DNA of 64,000 nucleotides, taken from assembly GCF_007827795.1 (NCBI RefSeq), contig NZ_VITI01000008.1, positions 156,159 through 220,158 of the forward strand. Reading direction: 5' to 3'. Source of the stretch: Azospirillum brasilense. Its GTDB lineage: Bacteria; Pseudomonadota; Alphaproteobacteria; Azospirillales; Azospirillaceae. Position 1 is the first letter of the stretch; each line of letters starts with the position of its first letter. Below are positions 1 to 9,279 of this stretch, one piece after another. The notes beneath the pieces were generated by a model. The model made no database searches, was not told the origin of the DNA, and saw only the letters and a program-made list of their open reading frames with translations. Made by a program: the position numbers and the translations under genes.

Positions 1-1063
1 GGCCGAGCGTGCGCTTCAGGATCTCCTGAAAGGCGTCCATCTCCAGCGACGGGTCGGAACGGTAGAGCGGCTGCGTGCCCTTCAACTGCCGCCTCACCAG
101 ATCCAGGATGACCAGCCGCGTCTGGTCGAGGTCGTGGAAGGCCAAAAGCTCGTTCAGCTGGACGGCGCGGTCGCCCTCCGCCCGCTTGGCCGGGGAGAGG
201 CGGCCCCGCGACAGGTCGATCAGGTTGCACAGCGCCTCCGCCAGACTGCCCTGGGCGCCCAGAAGCTCCTGCGCGACGGAGGGGGCGCCCAGGACGTCGG
301 CGATCACGCCATCGAGCAGCACCAGCGGGCGGTCGGCCGCTCCCCCGTCCTCCCGTGCCAGCTCCCCCAGGAAATCCAGCTTGGCCAGCCAGTTGCGCAT
401 CTGCACCAGTTCGCGCGACAGCACCACGCGGGCGAGGAAATCGCGCTCCTCCGCCGGCAGGCTCGAATCCAGCCGGTCGAACATGGGGCGGAAGCCGGTG
501 GCGGCGATGGCCGGCAGGTCCTTGCGCGCGGCGGCGACGCGCGCCCGGTCGGTCAATTCGTGCATCAGCAGGTTCAGCGCGTCGCGTCGCCCGCGCCCGT
601 CCGTCCCGGCCCTGTCCGCCTGGAGCGCGGCGACCCGCCCGACCGCGGTGGGCACGAGGCTGTCGGTGTTGAGAAGCCGGGCCAGCTCCGCATGGTTGTG
701 CAGGACCTCGGTCGGGGTGACCACCGCGCGCTCCACGTAGTTGCGCAGCACCCGATTCATCGTCATGCGGCTCTGCACGCCGTAGCAATGGTCGAGCGTG
801 AGGCAGAGCGCCGGCGCCTCGTCGATGGGGGAGGCGGCCACCGCGCGGGAGACCTGGCGGAACTCCACATGGACTTCTGTCTCGACATGGCGGCCGTCCG
901 GGCGCCGCCAGTCGCGCACCACCCGTATGCCCTCGATCCTGCCGCCGGACAGCGCCTTGCGGCCGAAGACCAGCGCCTCCGCCTCGGTGTCGAAGCGGCC
1001 TTCCAGAACCCAGTGGTCCTGGACGTAGATCTGCACTTCGTAGCTGGCGGACGCGCGTGCCAT
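1..1063 (-). CDS. Hypothetical protein, 3' end beyond the window edge
   Basis: The frame is open from an ATG at 1063 down to position 1, so at least 354 residues are encoded and the C-terminus lies outside the window. The N-terminus begins MARASASYEVQIYVQDHW and continues into a short mixed alpha/beta-like stretch (about residues 1-75). The remainder looks helical and hydrophilic, with no signal peptide or membrane segment. I recognise no catalytic motif and assign no function. It is divergent from hisZ across a 292-base gap that should hold both promoters. Codon use matches its neighbours, and the overlapping plus-strand frames read as arginine/proline-rich shadows. Confidence 0.7.
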   Translation of the reverse strand, partial: MARASASYEVQIYVQDHWVLEGRFDTEAEALVFGRKALSGGRIEGIRVVRDWRRPDGRHVETEVHVEFRQVSRAVAASPIDEAPALCLTLDHCYGVQSRMTMNRVLRNYVERAVVTPTEVLHNHAELARLLNTDSLVPTAVGRVAALQADRAGTDGRGRRDALNLLMHELTDRARVAAARKDLPAIAATGFRPMFDRLDSSLPAEERDFLARVVLSRELVQMRNWLAKLDFLGELAREDGGAADRPLVLLDGVIADVLGAPSVAQELLGAQGSLAEALCNLIDLSRGRLSPAKRAEGDRAVQLNELLAFHDLDQTRLVILDLVRRQLKGTQPLYRSDPSLEMDAFQEILKRTLG

Positions 1064-1355
1064 GGTGCCATTGCCCCGCTGCTGCCGGCACGGTTCGTAC
1101 ACAGGATGCCGGAGATTTCGCATCAAACTCAACAAAGATTCGATTGGAATGCATCCATGTTTCGGACCTTTCCGGACGGCCGCCTGTTGTCGGCGCAGGG
1201 GAGACGGGCACGGGTCGCGGGGCTTTTCCGTTTGCATGAGGAAGGGGGGTGGGGTATTGACCCGCTCCGTATGCCCGAGCACCGCATGCCCACCGGACGT
1301 GCGGGCTCTCGCCATGCCGACGGTTTGCCACTTATTCGACGAGACGACGCAGGCC

Positions 1356-2519
1356 ATGCCCGCTGATTCCCTGAGCTCCGCCCTGTTGCCCGCCGGCCTG
1401 CACGACGTGCTGCCGCCCGAAGCGGCGCACGAAGCGGCGGCGGTGGCGCGCCTGCTGGCGGACTTCACCGCCCACGGCTATGAGCGCGTCGAGCCGCCGC
1501 TGGTCGAGTTCGAGGACAATCTGCTGTCCGGCTCCGGCGCCGCCATGGCGAAGCAGACCTTCCGGCTGATGGACCCGCTGTCGCAGCGCATGATGGCCGT
1601 GCGCGCCGACATCACCCCGCAGATCGTGCGCATCGCCACCACCCGCCTGAAGAACGGCGCCCGCCCGGTGCGGCTGTGCTACGCCGGGCCGGTGCTGCGC
1701 GTGAAGGGGTCGCAGCTGCGTCCCGAGCGGCAGATCACTCAGGTCGGCGTCGAGCTGATCGGCCCGCTGGAGGCCGAGGCGGACGCCGAGGTGATCCTGC
1801 TCGCCGCCCACGCCCTGGAAGGGGTGGGGGTGCGGCACCTGTCGGTGGACCTCTGCGTTCCGACCATGGTGGCGCGGGTCTGCCGCGGCCTGGGTCTGGG
1901 CGAGGAGGAGACGGCCCGGCTGCGCGAGGCGCTGGACAAGAAGGATGCGGCGGCGGTGACGGCGGTCGGCGGTCCGGCGGCCACGCTGCTGCACACGCTG
2001 ATGACCGCCTCCGGTCCGGCGGAGCGCGCCATGGAGGTGCTGTCGGCGCTGCCGCTGCCGGAAACGGCGGAGAAGGACCGGCGCCGCCTGACCGACGCCC
2101 TGGGCCTGTTGCGCGCCGCGCGCCCCGATCTGACGATCACCGTCGATCTTGTGGAGCATCGCGGCTTCGAATACCAGACCGGCCTCAGCTTCACCCTGTT
2201 CGCGCGCGACGTGCGCGGCGAGCTGGGGGCGGGGGGCCGCTACCGCGCCGGCGTGCGTCCGGGCGTGGAGGAGGAGGGCGAGCCGGGGACCGGCTTCACC
2301 CTCTACATGGACACGCTCCTGCGCGCCGTTCCGGCGCCGGAGCCGGCCAAGCGCGTTTTTGTGCCGCATGGCACCTCCTGGGCCGCGGCGGGCAAGCTGC
2401 GCGCCGAGGGCTGGGTCACCGTGGCGGGGCTGGCCCCCGTGGCGGACGCAGCGGCGGAGGCCCGGCGGCTGGACTGCGGCCACCGTCTGGACGGCGGCAC
2501 GGTCACGCCGCTGACTTGA
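1356..2519 (+). CDS. hisZ: ATP phosphoribosyltransferase regulatory subunit HisZ
   Basis: HisZ is a histidyl-tRNA-synthetase-like paralogue that binds the short HisG and makes the first step of histidine synthesis (ATP + PRPP) active and histidine-sensitive. The protein is 387 aa and keeps the class II synthetase fold: [13 protein letters not shown] near residue 10, an FEDNLLSG stretch, [15 protein letters not shown] (motif-2-like), and an [15 protein letters not shown] stretch near the C-terminus. It lacks the anticodon-binding domain of a true HisRS (usual length over 420 aa). The ATG at 1356 (MPADSLSS) fits the family; an in-frame ATG at 1314 is the alternative. purA follows 91 bases later in the same direction. 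No hisG is in view. Confidence 0.93.
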   Translation: MPADSLSSALLPAGLHDVLPPEAAHEAAAVARLLADFTAHGYERVEPPLVEFEDNLLSGSGAAMAKQTFRLMDPLSQRMMAVRADITPQIVRIATTRLKNGARPVRLCYAGPVLRVKGSQLRPERQITQVGVELIGPLEAEADAEVILLAAHALEGVGVRHLSVDLCVPTMVARVCRGLGLGEEETARLREALDKKDAAAVTAVGGPAATLLHTLMTASGPAERAMEVLSALPLPETAEKDRRRLTDALGLLRAARPDLTITVDLVEHRGFEYQTGLSFTLFARDVRGELGAGGRYRAGVRPGVEEEGEPGTGFTLYMDTLLRAVPAPEPAKRVFVPHGTSWAAAGKLRAEGWVTVAGLAPVADAAAEARRLDCGHRLDGGTVTPLT

Positions 2520-2536
2520 GACTTCACGATGGGGCT

Positions 2537-2556
2537 TCCCCCGCAAGGTCGGGGGA
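2537..2556 (+). terminator. Small hairpin between hisZ and purA
   Basis: TCCCCC (2537-2542) and GGGGGA (2551-2556) form a 6-bp stem around an 8-base loop. A long pyrimidine tract (about 2575-2598, mostly T) follows some 18 bases later, directly before the purA ribosome-binding site. It could be a partial terminator for hisZ or part of the purA leader. The hairpin is short and the T-run is not adjacent, so confidence is low. Confidence 0.3.
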
Positions 2557-2610
2557 CGCCTCTGCATGGGCAACGTTTTCTTTCTGCCTTCTTTTTTTGC
2601 GGAGACACAC

Positions 2611-3903
<1,293 letters not shown>

Positions 3904-3934
3904 ACCTGAAACACGGTTGACGAGTGGTTGATAC

Positions 3935-3990
3935 GGGCCCCCCACCCGAACCTCCCCCCGCTTTGCAGGGGGAGGTTCGGGTGGGGGCCC
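3935..3990 (+). terminator. Long GC-rich hairpin after purA
   Basis: The segment folds into a stem of about 23 bp with one bulged C: the left arm begins GGGCCCCCCACCCGAACC at 3935, the loop is near CGCTTTGC, and the right arm ends at 3990. It lies 31 bases after the purA stop and 94 bases before the pseudokinase. It has no proper T-run, so it may be a transcript-end stabiliser or a member of the C-rich/G-rich intergenic hairpin family seen at 29498, 31209 and 50416. Confidence 0.6.
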
Positions 3991-4084
3991 GAGGCAACCA
4001 CTTGCCCCCGCGTTAACAGTTTGTTTGCCCTTTTCGAGCGACTAAGGCTGGCACACGCTCGCAGGCTCCGGGGATTCGAACGCC

Positions 4085-6127
4085 ATGCCATCCGATGCCA
4101 TGACCGCAGCCGCCGCGGATCGGATGATGGCGAACGCCGAGCCGGTCAAGCTGGCCGAGCGGTACGAAATCCACCCCAACGCGCCGCTCGCCGCTCTCAA
4201 CGCCATCGGCGGCAACGCCTACACGGCCAAGCCGCTGCGTGACAAGCGGTCCGAAGCCTTCGCCATCATCGGCCACGGCGCCACGCTGGCGCGCACCGAC
4301 ATCGCCGCCACCGTCGCCAGCCTCGACAACCAGGCCCACATGCGCCTGCTCGACTGGGGCATGGTGGACTGGCCGGCGAGCCAGGGGCGCCGCCTCTGCA
4401 TGATCTTCGAGCGTCCGGCGGGCAAACGGCTGATGAACAGCCTGACCGAGACCACGGACCCGATCCCCGAAGACCATCTGACCCGCCAGATCATCCATCC
4501 GCTGGTAGCGGCGCTGAAGGAGCTGTCGAGCCGCGGCGTGGTCCATGGCGCGATCCGCCCGACCAACCTCTATTACCGCGACTTGGCCTCCAGCAGCCTG
4601 ATGCTGGGCGAATGCCTCTCCACCCCGCCCGGCTACGGCCAGACGGTCCTGCTGGAGACGGTGGAGCGCGGCATGGCCTCGCCGGCCGGGCGCGGCACCG
4701 GCACCATGGCCGACGACCTCTATTCGCTGGGCGTCACGCTGCTCCTGCTGCTGCTGGGGCGCAACCCGGTGGGTGCGGCGGAGGACGAGGCGATCCTCCA
4801 GGCCAAGATCGAGCGCGGGTCCTACCCGGCGCTGGTCGGCCAGATGCGCCTGCCGCTGGCGATCAGCGAGGTGATCCGCGGGCTGCTGGTGGACGATCCC
4901 AAGCAGCGCTGGACGCTTCAGGACCTCGACCTCTGGGTCGCCGGGCGCCGCCTCAGCCCGAAGCAGCCGCAGGTGCCGCGCCGGGCCGCCCGTCCGCTGG
5001 AGTTCCAGGGGCAGGACTACTGGCATTGCCGGACGCTGGCCCGCGCCTTCGCCCGCCATGTGGCGCCCGCCGCCACGGTCATCGAGGGCGGCGAGCTGGA
5101 CAAATGGCTGCGCCGCTCCATGGGCGACGATGCGCGGGCGGAGGCGGTGGCGAACGCGGTGCAGACCGCCTCGACCACCGGCAAGGGCGGCAGCATGGCC
5201 GAACGGCTGGTCGCGCGCGTCTGCATGGCGCTGGACCCCGGCGCGCCCATCCGCTACCGCGGCAAGGCGATGATGCCCGACGGCATCGGCACCATGCTGG
5301 CCGAGGCCTTCCTGCGCGGCGAGTCGCCGCAGCCGTCGGCCGAGGTCCTGGCCAATCAGCTTCCCATGTTCTGGGTGAGCGTGCAGAGCGACTTCAAGCC
5401 CGAGTTCGTGCCGATGGTGCAGAATTTCGACCAGGTCCGCGGTCTGCTGGACCGCACGGGCCACGGGCTGGGGGTGGAGCGCGTCCTGTACGAGATGAAC
5501 CCCACCATGCCCTGCATCAGCCCGCTGGTGGCCAAGCAGATGCCGACCACCCCGGCGGAGCTGCTGCGCGCGCTCGACTGGATGGGGGCGGGGAGCGAGC
5601 GGCACAAGGACCCCATCGACCGCCACGTCGCCGCCTTCCTGGCGGTGCGGCACCGGCGGACCGACGAGATGCTCTACACCCAGCTCGGTTCCAGCATCGA
5701 GCCGATGCGCCGGGTGATCGCGATGCTGACCATCCTGTCCGACGTGCAGGCGCGCACCGGCACCGACTCCCTGTCGCATCTCGCCGCCTGGGTGGTATCG
5801 CTGCTCGATCCGGCCTTCCGCCGTTTCCACAGCCGGCCGCACCAGGACAACGTGCGCAAGCTGGCCGACTCCGCCGCCCACAACGGGCGCCTTGGCGACT
5901 TGCTGAAGATCGTCGACGATCCGGAGGCGCTGCGCCGCGACAAGCTGGAGTTCGAGGCCGGCCAGATCGCCTACCGCGAGGCCGACGCCGAGATCAACAA
6001 GCTGCGGCAGAGCATCGGCGACCGGAACAGCATCATCGAATCGTCCGGCCGGCAGGTGGCGGCCATCGTGTCGAGCCTGCTGTCGACCCTTCTGGTCGGC
6101 GGCATCATCCTCTTCTTCGCCTTCTGA
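4085..6127 (+). CDS. Membrane-anchored protein with degenerate Ser/Thr kinase domain (pseudokinase)
   Basis: The 680-aa protein has a kinase-like fold over about residues 40-270. Recognisable pieces are the helix-E-like PEDHLTRQIIHPLVAALKEL, the catalytic-loop position SRGVVHGAIRPTNLYY (154-161 HGAIRPTN) and the subdomain IX-like ADDLYSLGVTLLLLLLG (209-225). The catalytic Asp of HRD is replaced (HGA), the DFG site reads MLGECL, and no clear VAIK lysine is visible, so catalysis is unlikely. Residues 290-640 are an unassigned, partly helical region. The C-terminus (about 663-680, SSLLSTLLVGGIILFFAF) is a single membrane segment, which suggests a cytoplasmic body with a C-terminal anchor. The ATG at 4100 is an alternative start. 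A small membrane protein gene follows 34 bases later. Function unknown; scaffold or sensor is inference. Confidence 0.82.
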   Translation: MPSDAMTAAAADRMMANAEPVKLAERYEIHPNAPLAALNAIGGNAYTAKPLRDKRSEAFAIIGHGATLARTDIAATVASLDNQAHMRLLDWGMVDWPASQGRRLCMIFERPAGKRLMNSLTETTDPIPEDHLTRQIIHPLVAALKELSSRGVVHGAIRPTNLYYRDLASSSLMLGECLSTPPGYGQTVLLETVERGMASPAGRGTGTMADDLYSLGVTLLLLLLGRNPVGAAEDEAILQAKIERGSYPALVGQMRLPLAISEVIRGLLVDDPKQRWTLQDLDLWVAGRRLSPKQPQVPRRAARPLEFQGQDYWHCRTLARAFARHVAPAATVIEGGELDKWLRRSMGDDARAEAVANAVQTASTTGKGGSMAERLVARVCMALDPGAPIRYRGKAMMPDGIGTMLAEAFLRGESPQPSAEVLANQLPMFWVSVQSDFKPEFVPMVQNFDQVRGLLDRTGHGLGVERVLYEMNPTMPCISPLVAKQMPTTPAELLRALDWMGAGSERHKDPIDRHVAAFLAVRHRRTDEMLYTQLGSSIEPMRRVIAMLTILSDVQARTGTDSLSHLAAWVVSLLDPAFRRFHSRPHQDNVRKLADSAAHNGRLGDLLKIVDDPEALRRDKLEFEAGQIAYREADAEINKLRQSIGDRNSIIESSGRQVAAIVSSLLSTLLVGGIILFFAF

Positions 6128-6161
6128 CGGCGGCCTTCAAACCAAGGATCGGGTGGCACCC

Positions 6162-6689
6162 ATGGCGCGCGGCGGCAAGAGCGGCGGAAAGAAGAAGAAG
6201 CGCAAGGGCAGCATGCTGACGCTGATCCTGCTGATCATCCCGGCGGGTCTGGTGGTGCTGCCCACGTCGATCCTGTTCGGCATCGGCATGATTCCGACCA
6301 TCGTCGCCTACGTCACCGACCGCGACCCCGAGAAATCGGCGCCGATCACCGTCGGCGGGCTGAATTTCTGCGGCTGCATGCCCTACGCCATCGAGCTGTG
6401 GAAGCACAACCACACGATCGGCGCCGCCGGCAAGATCTTCATGGACCCGCTGGCCTGGCTGGTGATGTACGGGTCGGCGGCGATCGGCTGGGCGCTCTAT
6501 TTCGGGATTCCGCCGATGGTGGCGAATTTCGAGGTGATGCGCGCCGAAAAGCGGGTCAGCGCGCTGAAGGACGTGAAGGTCGGTCTGGTCCAGGAATGGG
6601 GACCGGAGGTAGCCGGCGACCTGTTCGACGAGGCCGGTGGCCTCTCGCCGGACGAGCAGGACCAGATGGCCGAACCCGCGGGGGCGTGA
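6162..6689 (+). CDS. Small membrane protein, partner gene of the pseudokinase
   Basis: 175 aa, unrecognised. A lysine-rich N-terminus (GGKSGGKKKKRKGS) precedes two hydrophobic segments at about 18-50, then comes a short NFCGCMPYAIELWKH stretch, another hydrophobic segment (about 88-110, MDPLAWLVMYGSAAIGWALYF), and a hydrophilic acidic C-terminal tail. The positive N-terminus predicts it stays in the cytoplasm. The gene begins 34 bases after the pseudokinase stop on the same strand, so the two are probably co-transcribed and may form a membrane complex. The start is ambiguous: AAGGA at 6144-6148 sits 4 bases before an in-frame GTG (6153) and 13 before the ATG (6162). Confidence 0.75.
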   Translation: MARGGKSGGKKKKRKGSMLTLILLIIPAGLVVLPTSILFGIGMIPTIVAYVTDRDPEKSAPITVGGLNFCGCMPYAIELWKHNHTIGAAGKIFMDPLAWLVMYGSAAIGWALYFGIPPMVANFEVMRAEKRVSALKDVKVGLVQEWGPEVAGDLFDEAGGLSPDEQDQMAEPAGA

Positions 6690-6696
6690 GGGAGTT

Positions 6697-6779
6697 CCCT
6701 CTCCCCTCCGCTCACGCGCAAACAAAGTTTGCGCTGACGCGACAGGCGGACCTTCGGTCCGCCGAAAGCAGGGAGAGGG
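6697..6779. repeat. 83-bp three-hairpin intergenic element, copy 1
   Basis: Outer arms CCCTCTC and GAGAGGG enclose two internal hairpins: GCGCAAAC/GTTTGCGC and GGCGGACC-TTC-GGTCCGCC. The whole 83 bases recur at 38394-38476 with three differences. It lies between the 3' ends of two convergent genes (the membrane protein and rpoH), leaving 7 and 6 bases on either side, so a bidirectional transcription-end role is likely. Confidence 0.85.
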
Positions 6780-6785
6780 CTAAGA

Positions 6786-7670
6786 TCAGCCGGCCAGCTT
6801 CTGCTCCACCGCGGCGTTGCGGATGGCCTTCTGGAGCTTCTCGAAGGCGCGCACCTCGATCTGGCGGACGCGCTCGCGGCTGATGCCGTACTTCTGCGAC
6901 AGATCCTCCAGCGTGGTGGGGTTGTCGCGCAGGCGGCGCTCCTCCAGGATGTCGCGCTCGCGCTCGTTCAGGTTCTCCATGGCGGCGGTCAGCAGCTTGC
7001 GCCGCTTGCCCAGCTCCTCGTTCTCGGCCAGGGAGATTTCCTGGTTCGCCGTCTCGTCCACCAGCCAATCCTGCCACTCGCCCTCACTGTCGGCGCGCAG
7101 CGGCGCGTTCAGCGAATGGTCGGGGGCGCTGAGGCGGCGGTTCATGTTGACGACGTCCTGCTCCGGCACGTCGAGGGTCGTGGCGACGTGGCGCACCTGC
7201 TCGGGCGACATGTCGCCCTCCTCGATGGCCTGCATCTGGCCCTTGAGGCGGCGCAGGTTGAAGAACAGCTTCTTTTGGGCCGCCGTGGTGCCCATCTTCA
7301 CCAGCGACCAGCTGTGCAGGATGTATTCCTGGATGGCGGCGCGAATCCACCACATGGCGTAGGTCGCCAGCCGGAAGCCGCGGTCGGGGTCGAAGCGCTT
7401 CACCGCCTGCATCATGCCCACGTTGCCCTCGGAGATCAGCTCCGACAGCGGCAGGCCGTAGCCGCGGTAGCCCATGGCGATCTTCGCCACGAGCCGCAGA
7501 TGGCTGGTCACCAGCTTGTGCGCGGCGTCCGAATCCTCGATCTCCTGCCAGCGCTTGGCCAGCATGTACTCCTCCTCCGCCGCGAGCATGGGGAACTTGC
7601 GGATTTCCTGGAGGTAGCGCGAGAGGTTGCTTTCGGAACTGATGACCGGAACGCTGGATGTCGTCGCCAT
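6786..7670 (-). CDS. rpoH: RNA polymerase heat-shock sigma factor RpoH (sigma-32)
   Basis: RpoH directs RNA polymerase to heat-shock and protein-quality-control promoters. At 294 aa it has the family length. Region 2 carries the RpoH-type QKKLFFNLRR box, preceded by SEGNVGMMQAVKRFDPDRGFR and ATYAMWWIRAAIQEYI (-10 recognition). Region 4 ends with LEDLSQKYGISRERVRQIE (-35 helix-turn-helix). The ATG at 7670 is preceded by GGAGAGG. It follows rluD on the same strand with a 183-base gap, a common alphaproteobacterial order. A sigma-70-like promoter overlapping the rluD stop is listed separately. Alphaproteobacteria often carry several rpoH copies; which paralogue this is cannot be told here. Confidence 0.96.
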   Translation of the reverse strand: MATTSSVPVISSESNLSRYLQEIRKFPMLAAEEEYMLAKRWQEIEDSDAAHKLVTSHLRLVAKIAMGYRGYGLPLSELISEGNVGMMQAVKRFDPDRGFRLATYAMWWIRAAIQEYILHSWSLVKMGTTAAQKKLFFNLRRLKGQMQAIEEGDMSPEQVRHVATTLDVPEQDVVNMNRRLSAPDHSLNAPLRADSEGEWQDWLVDETANQEISLAENEELGKRRKLLTAAMENLNERERDILEERRLRDNPTTLEDLSQKYGISRERVRQIEVRAFEKLQKAIRNAAVEQKLAG

Positions 7671-7852
7671 GTTGGACCCTCTCCGACGGCTGTTCTTCGT
7701 GCCTTCTCACGGGCACACGGCCGTTCACTGTTCTGCGCCGCCTCGCCGTCCGCTTGCCCGTTCGATCCGCCGGGGATGGTCCCGGATGCAAGCGTGAGCG
7801 TTGGTGGCTGTTGACGCGAAGAATAACCGACTTCTGCGCGCGGGTATAGTGG

Positions 7853-7880
7853 ATTACAGGGATTCTAAGAAATCTGACAA
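7853..7880 (-). promoter_or_regulatory. Candidate rpoH promoter
   Basis: On the minus strand TTGTCA (7880-7875) and TGTAAT (7858-7853) are separated by 16 bases, a reasonable sigma-70-type pair. The -10 box overlaps the rluD stop codon and the predicted leader to rpoH is about 180 nt. Judged by eye only. Confidence 0.35.
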
Positions 7881-8906
7881 ATCTTTAATATCCGTGGGAA
7901 GCGGCGCCTGGAAGTGGACCGTCTCCCCCGTTGCGGGGTGCCGGAAGGTCAGCCCGACGGCGTGCAGTGCCTGCCGTGGAAAGCCAACAAACCGGTCGCG
8001 ATGGGGTTCCAGCAGGGCTGAGGCGTGCTTGCCGCCGGCGCGTCCGGCACGCCCCTTGCCATAGAGCGGGTCGCCCACGATGGGATGGCCGATGTGCGCC
8101 ATGTGCACGCGGATCTGGTGGGTCCGCCCGGTCTCCAGCGTGCATTCGACCAGCGCCAGCGCGGTGCCGAAGGAGCGGACGACGCGGTAGCGGGTGGCCG
8201 CGTGCTTGCCGCCGCCGGTGACCACGGCCATCTTCTTGCGGTCGCTGCTGCTGCGCCCGATGTTGCCCTCGATCCGCCCCTCGCGGGGGGAGGGGACGCC
8301 CCAGACGAGCGCCTGGTAGGTGCGGCTGAGCGTGCGGCCGGAGAACTGCTCCGTCAGCGCGTGATGAGCGCGGTCGTTCTTGGCGACGACCATCAGGCCG
8401 CTGGTGTCCTTGTCGAGCCGGTGGACGATGCCCGGACGCCGCACGCCGCCGATGCCCGACAGGCTGTCGCCGCAATGGGCGAGCAGGGCGTTGACCAGCG
8501 TGCCGTCCGGATTGCCGGCGGCGGGGTGGACCACCATGCCCGCGGGCTTGTCGATCACCAACACGTCCTCATCCTCATAGACCACGTCCAGGGGGATGTC
8601 CTGGGCTTCGGGCTGTGCAGGTTCAGCTTCGGGGATGAAAACGTCGAAAGTTTGTCCGGGCTTGACCTTCATCGAAAGGTCCGTGACCGTCCGTCCGTTG
8701 CCGTCCTGCACGCAGCCCTTCTCCAGCAGCGCCTGCACGCGCGACCGCGACAGGCCGGGGAGCCCCGCCGCCAGGGCCTTGTCGAGCCGCTGTCCGGAAG
8801 CCTCGTCCGGAACGCTCCAGCGGTGCCGCGCGCCATCGCCGGTTTCGCCGTCCTGCGTTCCGGTGTATTCGTCCTCATCGTCGTCGATTTCGGTGCGTTC
8901 GGGCAT
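7854..8906 (-). CDS. rluD: 23S rRNA pseudouridine synthase, RluD family
   Basis: Makes pseudouridines in helix 69 of 23S rRNA (known for RluD). The 350-aa protein has an acidic N-terminal tail (about 1-30), an S4-like RNA-binding segment (GQRLDKALAAGLPGLSRSRVQ) and the synthase domain with the catalytic-Asp motif VHRLDKDTSGLMVVAK and the downstream LVECTLETGRTHQIRVHM. The ATG at 8906 (MPERTEIDD) was chosen; the longer open frame upstream would run into the divergent gene at 8953. It precedes rpoH on the same strand. The 46-base gap to the divergent small gene must hold both promoters. Confidence 0.94.
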   Translation of the reverse strand: MPERTEIDDDEDEYTGTQDGETGDGARHRWSVPDEASGQRLDKALAAGLPGLSRSRVQALLEKGCVQDGNGRTVTDLSMKVKPGQTFDVFIPEAEPAQPEAQDIPLDVVYEDEDVLVIDKPAGMVVHPAAGNPDGTLVNALLAHCGDSLSGIGGVRRPGIVHRLDKDTSGLMVVAKNDRAHHALTEQFSGRTLSRTYQALVWGVPSPREGRIEGNIGRSSSDRKKMAVVTGGGKHAATRYRVVRSFGTALALVECTLETGRTHQIRVHMAHIGHPIVGDPLYGKGRAGRAGGKHASALLEPHRDRFVGFPRQALHAVGLTFRHPATGETVHFQAPLPTDIKDLSDFLESL

Positions 8907-8952
8907 CGTTCGGCAAAACTCCTCACATTCGCGCGAGAGTGGACCCCAAACC

Positions 8953-9279
8953 GTGCAGTTCCTCAAGGCACTCATCGTCATCATGGGCGTGATGATCATC
9001 GCCGGCTTCGCGTTCCTCGGCGTCGAACTCTACAAGCGCATCAGCGATCCGGAGCGCCGGGCCGCCGTCGACACCGAGCGCGCCGCCGCTCCCGCGGGCC
9101 GGACGGAGGAGGTCACGCTGGGCCTGCCGGCGGGCGCGCGCCTGGGCGACCCGGTGGCGGTCGGCAACCGCGTCGTCTTCCGCGTCACCATACCGGACGC
9201 CGCGGACCGCCTGTATGTGATGGACCCGCGCACCGGCGCCATCGTCGTGACCGTCGCCGCCGGAGCCGCCGCGCCATGA
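8953..9279 (+). CDS. Small single-TM protein (DUF6476-like)
   Basis: 108 aa, read from GTG at 8953. An N-terminal membrane anchor (about residues 3-24, FLKALIVIMGVMIIAGFAFL) is followed by a periplasmic beta-rich domain (LGLPAGARLGDPVAVGNRV and LYVMDPRTGAIVVTV). Its position, divergent from rluD and overlapping the threonine aldolase start by ATGA, matches an uncharacterised alphaproteobacterial family I remember as DUF6476; that name needs checking. Function unknown. The coupled overlap suggests co-transcription with the aldolase gene. Confidence 0.75.
   Translation: MQFLKALIVIMGVMIIAGFAFLGVELYKRISDPERRAAVDTERAAAPAGRTEEVTLGLPAGARLGDPVAVGNRVVFRVTIPDAADRLYVMDPRTGAIVVTVAAGAAAP

Noticed and set aside
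134..1366. Long plus-strand open frame antisense to the first gene
   Set aside because: Its translation is Arg/His/Gly/Val-rich without domain character. The minus-strand frame has normal protein composition, so this is a GC-driven shadow.
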